From an uncultured Clostridia bacterium (GTDB lineage: Bacteria > Bacillota > Clostridia > Oscillospirales > Acutalibacteraceae): a DNA stretch of 23,614 nt. Shown here piece after piece: positions 22,198-23,614 of this stretch (positions within the stretch are counted from its first letter, which is position 1; each line of letters begins with the position of its first letter). The DNA is taken from assembly GCA_937901145.1 (NCBI GenBank), contig CALCHE010000173.1, positions 1 to 23,614 of the forward strand, written 5' to 3'. The notes beneath the pieces are model-generated. The model searched no databases, was not told the origin of the DNA, and was given only the letters and a program-made list of their open reading frames with translations. The position numbers and the translations under genes are program-made.

Positions 22198-23064
22198 ATG
22201 AAAAAATCAAAGATGTTTAAAATAATAGCTGTTCTGGCAGTTATCGTTCTCGCTGTGGCAGGCGGAGTGCTTTATTATTTCTTCGGGTATCAGACTCTTG
22301 ATGAGGGTGTAGATATTTTTGAAATACCTGATACTTATGAGTTGGAGCTTAAAGATGAATTCAATAATGGATACGACGAGAGCATATGGGGTTCATCCGG
22401 AATAACTGTCCGAAGAGGCGGTTACTGGTCACAGGACCAGGTATCTACAAAAAACGGTAAGCTTGTTATTCGTACTGAGTACAGAGATGATGTCGAAGAA
22501 CCGGCTTATTACACAGGTGATCTTTGCACACCGAAAAAAAGATTCCTTTACGGTTATTATGAAATTCGTTGCAAGGTAGAAAATACTCGCGGCCTTTGGA
22601 ATGCTTTCTGGCTTATGCCTGATGATATCTATAATATGGAGCAGAAGGCTCAGGATGGCAGTGAAATTGATATTTTTGAATCAGCTTTACCCTATATTCT
22701 TCAGAATGCTATATACTATGACGGCTATAGCGGACGTAAGCAGATGCGTACAGAATTAAAGGATATGTATGACGGATATCATACTTATGGACTTGACTGG
22801 AAAAAGGATGCTCTCAGATTTTATTATGACGGAAAGATGATATGGGAGCTTACAGACCCTGACAGCATACCTGCTTATCCTGCATATCTTAATGTTACTA
22901 CCGAAATCAACGGTAACGTAATTGATGGTAAGCCTGATACACAGCACCTTACCTGGATTGGCTGCGGATACATTACCGATGAGGAAAACGATTTACCTTC
23001 AGATTTTCTTGTTGATTATGTGCGTATTTACGATAACGGTGACCTGGTAATATCTGAGAAATAA
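22198..23064 (+). CDS. Membrane-anchored GH16 endo-glycanase
   Basis: A 288-residue protein. Residues 1-29 are a basic start plus one hydrophobic helix (signal anchor or signal peptide), so the catalytic domain is outside the cell. The GH16 signature is E156-I-D-I-F-E161 (ExDxxE, the beta-bulge form of laminarinases, agarases and porphyranases), preceded by KRFLYGYYEIRCKV and GLWNAFWLMPD and followed by YHTYGLDWKKDALRFYYDGK and a final LVDYVRIYD strand. It probably cleaves a beta-glucan or galactan outside the cell; the subfamily is not fixed. The start has CGGAG upstream. An IS element begins 18 bp after the stop and may have displaced its natural terminator or downstream genes. Confidence 0.9.
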   Translation: MKKSKMFKIIAVLAVIVLAVAGGVLYYFFGYQTLDEGVDIFEIPDTYELELKDEFNNGYDESIWGSSGITVRRGGYWSQDQVSTKNGKLVIRTEYRDDVEEPAYYTGDLCTPKKRFLYGYYEIRCKVENTRGLWNAFWLMPDDIYNMEQKAQDGSEIDIFESALPYILQNAIYYDGYSGRKQMRTELKDMYDGYHTYGLDWKKDALRFYYDGKMIWELTDPDSIPAYPAYLNVTTEINGNVIDGKPDTQHLTWIGCGYITDEENDLPSDFLVDYVRIYDNGDLVISEK

Positions 23065-23111
23065 GAAAACACCTGTTTGTTGTGAACTGCCCCAAATTGT
23101 ACGGACAGCAC

Positions 23112-23132
23112 AAAAACACCCCCTATGGTGTT
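23112..23132 (-). terminator. Possible transposase terminator near the IS end
   Basis: On the minus strand AACACC and GGTGTT form a 6-bp stem running into TTTTT, between the transposase stop and the terminal repeat. The stem is short, so confidence is limited. Confidence 0.45.
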
Positions 23133-23144
23133 AAATATTAAATT

Positions 23145-23614
23145 TTAAGCAACATACTGACTTCGAAATTCTATCGGAGTCAGTTTTGTTTTTAGTTGAA
23201 TTCTTTCGTTGTTGTAAAAGTCGATGTATTGACCTATGAGGAGGCGAGCCTCCTCATAGGTTCTCAGTTTTGTTCGGTATAAACATTCGGTTTTGAGAAT
23301 AGAAAAGAAATTTTCAGCCATTGCATTATCATAAGGATTACCACGTCTTGACATTGACGGAGTTATGCCGTATGATTTAGTCAGGTTAAAATATGCTTGC
23401 GATGTATATTGAAACCCTTGGTCACTGTGGAGCTGCAACTCTGCAGTGATTTTTTCTTTTCTCTTAGCTGCTTTGATTGTTCTTAGTACAAGATTTATGT
23501 TTTGTTCTGTTCCGGTTTTGTATGCAACAATACTGTTATCATACAAATCTCTGATTACTGACAGATAAAGAGTTCCTTGCCCGGTCTTTATGTATGATAT
23601 ATCTGTAACCCACT
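23145..23614 (-). CDS. IS3-family transposase OrfB, C-terminal part (truncated by window)
   Basis: The frame is open to the window edge and encodes 156 visible residues of the rve (DDE integrase) domain. The catalytic triad is visible: D in WVTDISYIKTGQG, D in LHSDQGFQYTS, and E in NAMAENFFSILKTE. It ends with the usual YNNERIQLKTKLTPIEF motif. It carries out strand transfer of the element, normally as an OrfAB fusion made by -1 frameshifting; the OrfA part is outside the window. The sequence within the window is intact, with no internal stop, so the element may be active. Confidence 0.93.
   Translation of the reverse strand, partial: WVTDISYIKTGQGTLYLSVIRDLYDNSIVAYKTGTEQNINLVLRTIKAAKRKEKITAELQLHSDQGFQYTSQAYFNLTKSYGITPSMSRRGNPYDNAMAENFFSILKTECLYRTKLRTYEEARLLIGQYIDFYNNERIQLKTKLTPIEFRSQYVA

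Larger units (their letters stand above)
23083..23614 (-). mobile_element. IS3-family insertion sequence (one end, partial)
   Basis: The element end is marked by TGAACTGCCCC...TACGGACAG (from about 23083), typical of IS3-family terminal repeats (IS150-like group), followed inward by the transposase. The other terminus, orfA and the target duplication lie beyond the window, so the exact boundary cannot be confirmed. Confidence 0.8.

Noticed and set aside
1..23614. CRISPR array, tRNA or rRNA genes
   Set aside because: I saw no regularly spaced repeats and no cloverleaf or rRNA-like sequence in any intergenic stretch.

Overview
The window looks like a chromosomal segment of an anaerobic, carbohydrate-degrading Firmicute (class Clostridia, probably an uncultured gut Oscillospirales/Ruminococcaceae-type lineage). 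The basis is intermediate G+C with AT-rich spacers, strong GGAGG-type ribosome binding sites, near-consensus TTGNNN-17-TATAAT promoters in front of most units, a clostridial-style XRE regulator with a membrane tail, an XRE/superoxide-reductase fusion, and a dense set of glycan enzymes. This is inference from family content, not a database placement. No tRNA, rRNA, CRISPR array or transporter was seen.

Layout. (1) 1-1186: the 3' part of an XRE regulator with membrane helices, then a PAP2-type membrane phosphatase. (2) 1382-3460: two independently promoted housekeeping-type genes, an M20 metallopeptidase and a HAD phosphatase. (3) 3539-10129: forward glycan block made of sulfatase + DUF5054 (GH38-like) as one operon, an XRE/desulfoferrodoxin fusion regulator, and GH29 + DUF4434 as another operon. 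(4) 17686 down to 10238: a tightly packed reverse seven-gene operon (flavin-reductase-like protein, glucose-dehydrogenase-like MDR, L-galactonate-dehydrogenase-like MDR, UxaB, UxaA, lactonase-like amidohydrolase, DUF2804). (5) 17875-20185: an unknown beta-rich protein coupled to an ECF sigma factor, then a GH43 enzyme. (6) 21792 down to 20228: a yybP-ykoY-type manganese riboswitch with the MntP Mn exporter, and a separately promoted exported alpha/beta hydrolase. (7) 22198-23614: a membrane-anchored GH16 enzyme, followed 18 bp later by the end of an IS3-family element whose transposase runs off the window.

How the genes may work together. The reverse operon reads as an oxidative route for an L-sugar: C1 oxidation, lactone opening, oxidation of L-galactonate to tagaturonate by the LgoD-like enzyme, reduction to altronate by UxaB, and dehydration to 2-keto-3-deoxygluconate by UxaA. 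Next to it lie a GH29 enzyme (alpha-L-fucosidase / alpha-L-galactosidase family) and a sulfatase, so a sulfated, L-galactose- or L-fucose-containing glycan is the most coherent substrate hypothesis. The sulfatase, DUF5054, GH29, DUF4434 and GH43 proteins show no signal peptide, so they probably act in the cytoplasm on imported oligosaccharides; only the GH16 protein and the alpha/beta hydrolase carry N-terminal export or anchor segments. The best candidates for undescribed biology are this L-sugar operon, the HTH/superoxide-reductase fusion, and the sigma factor with its unknown upstream partner.
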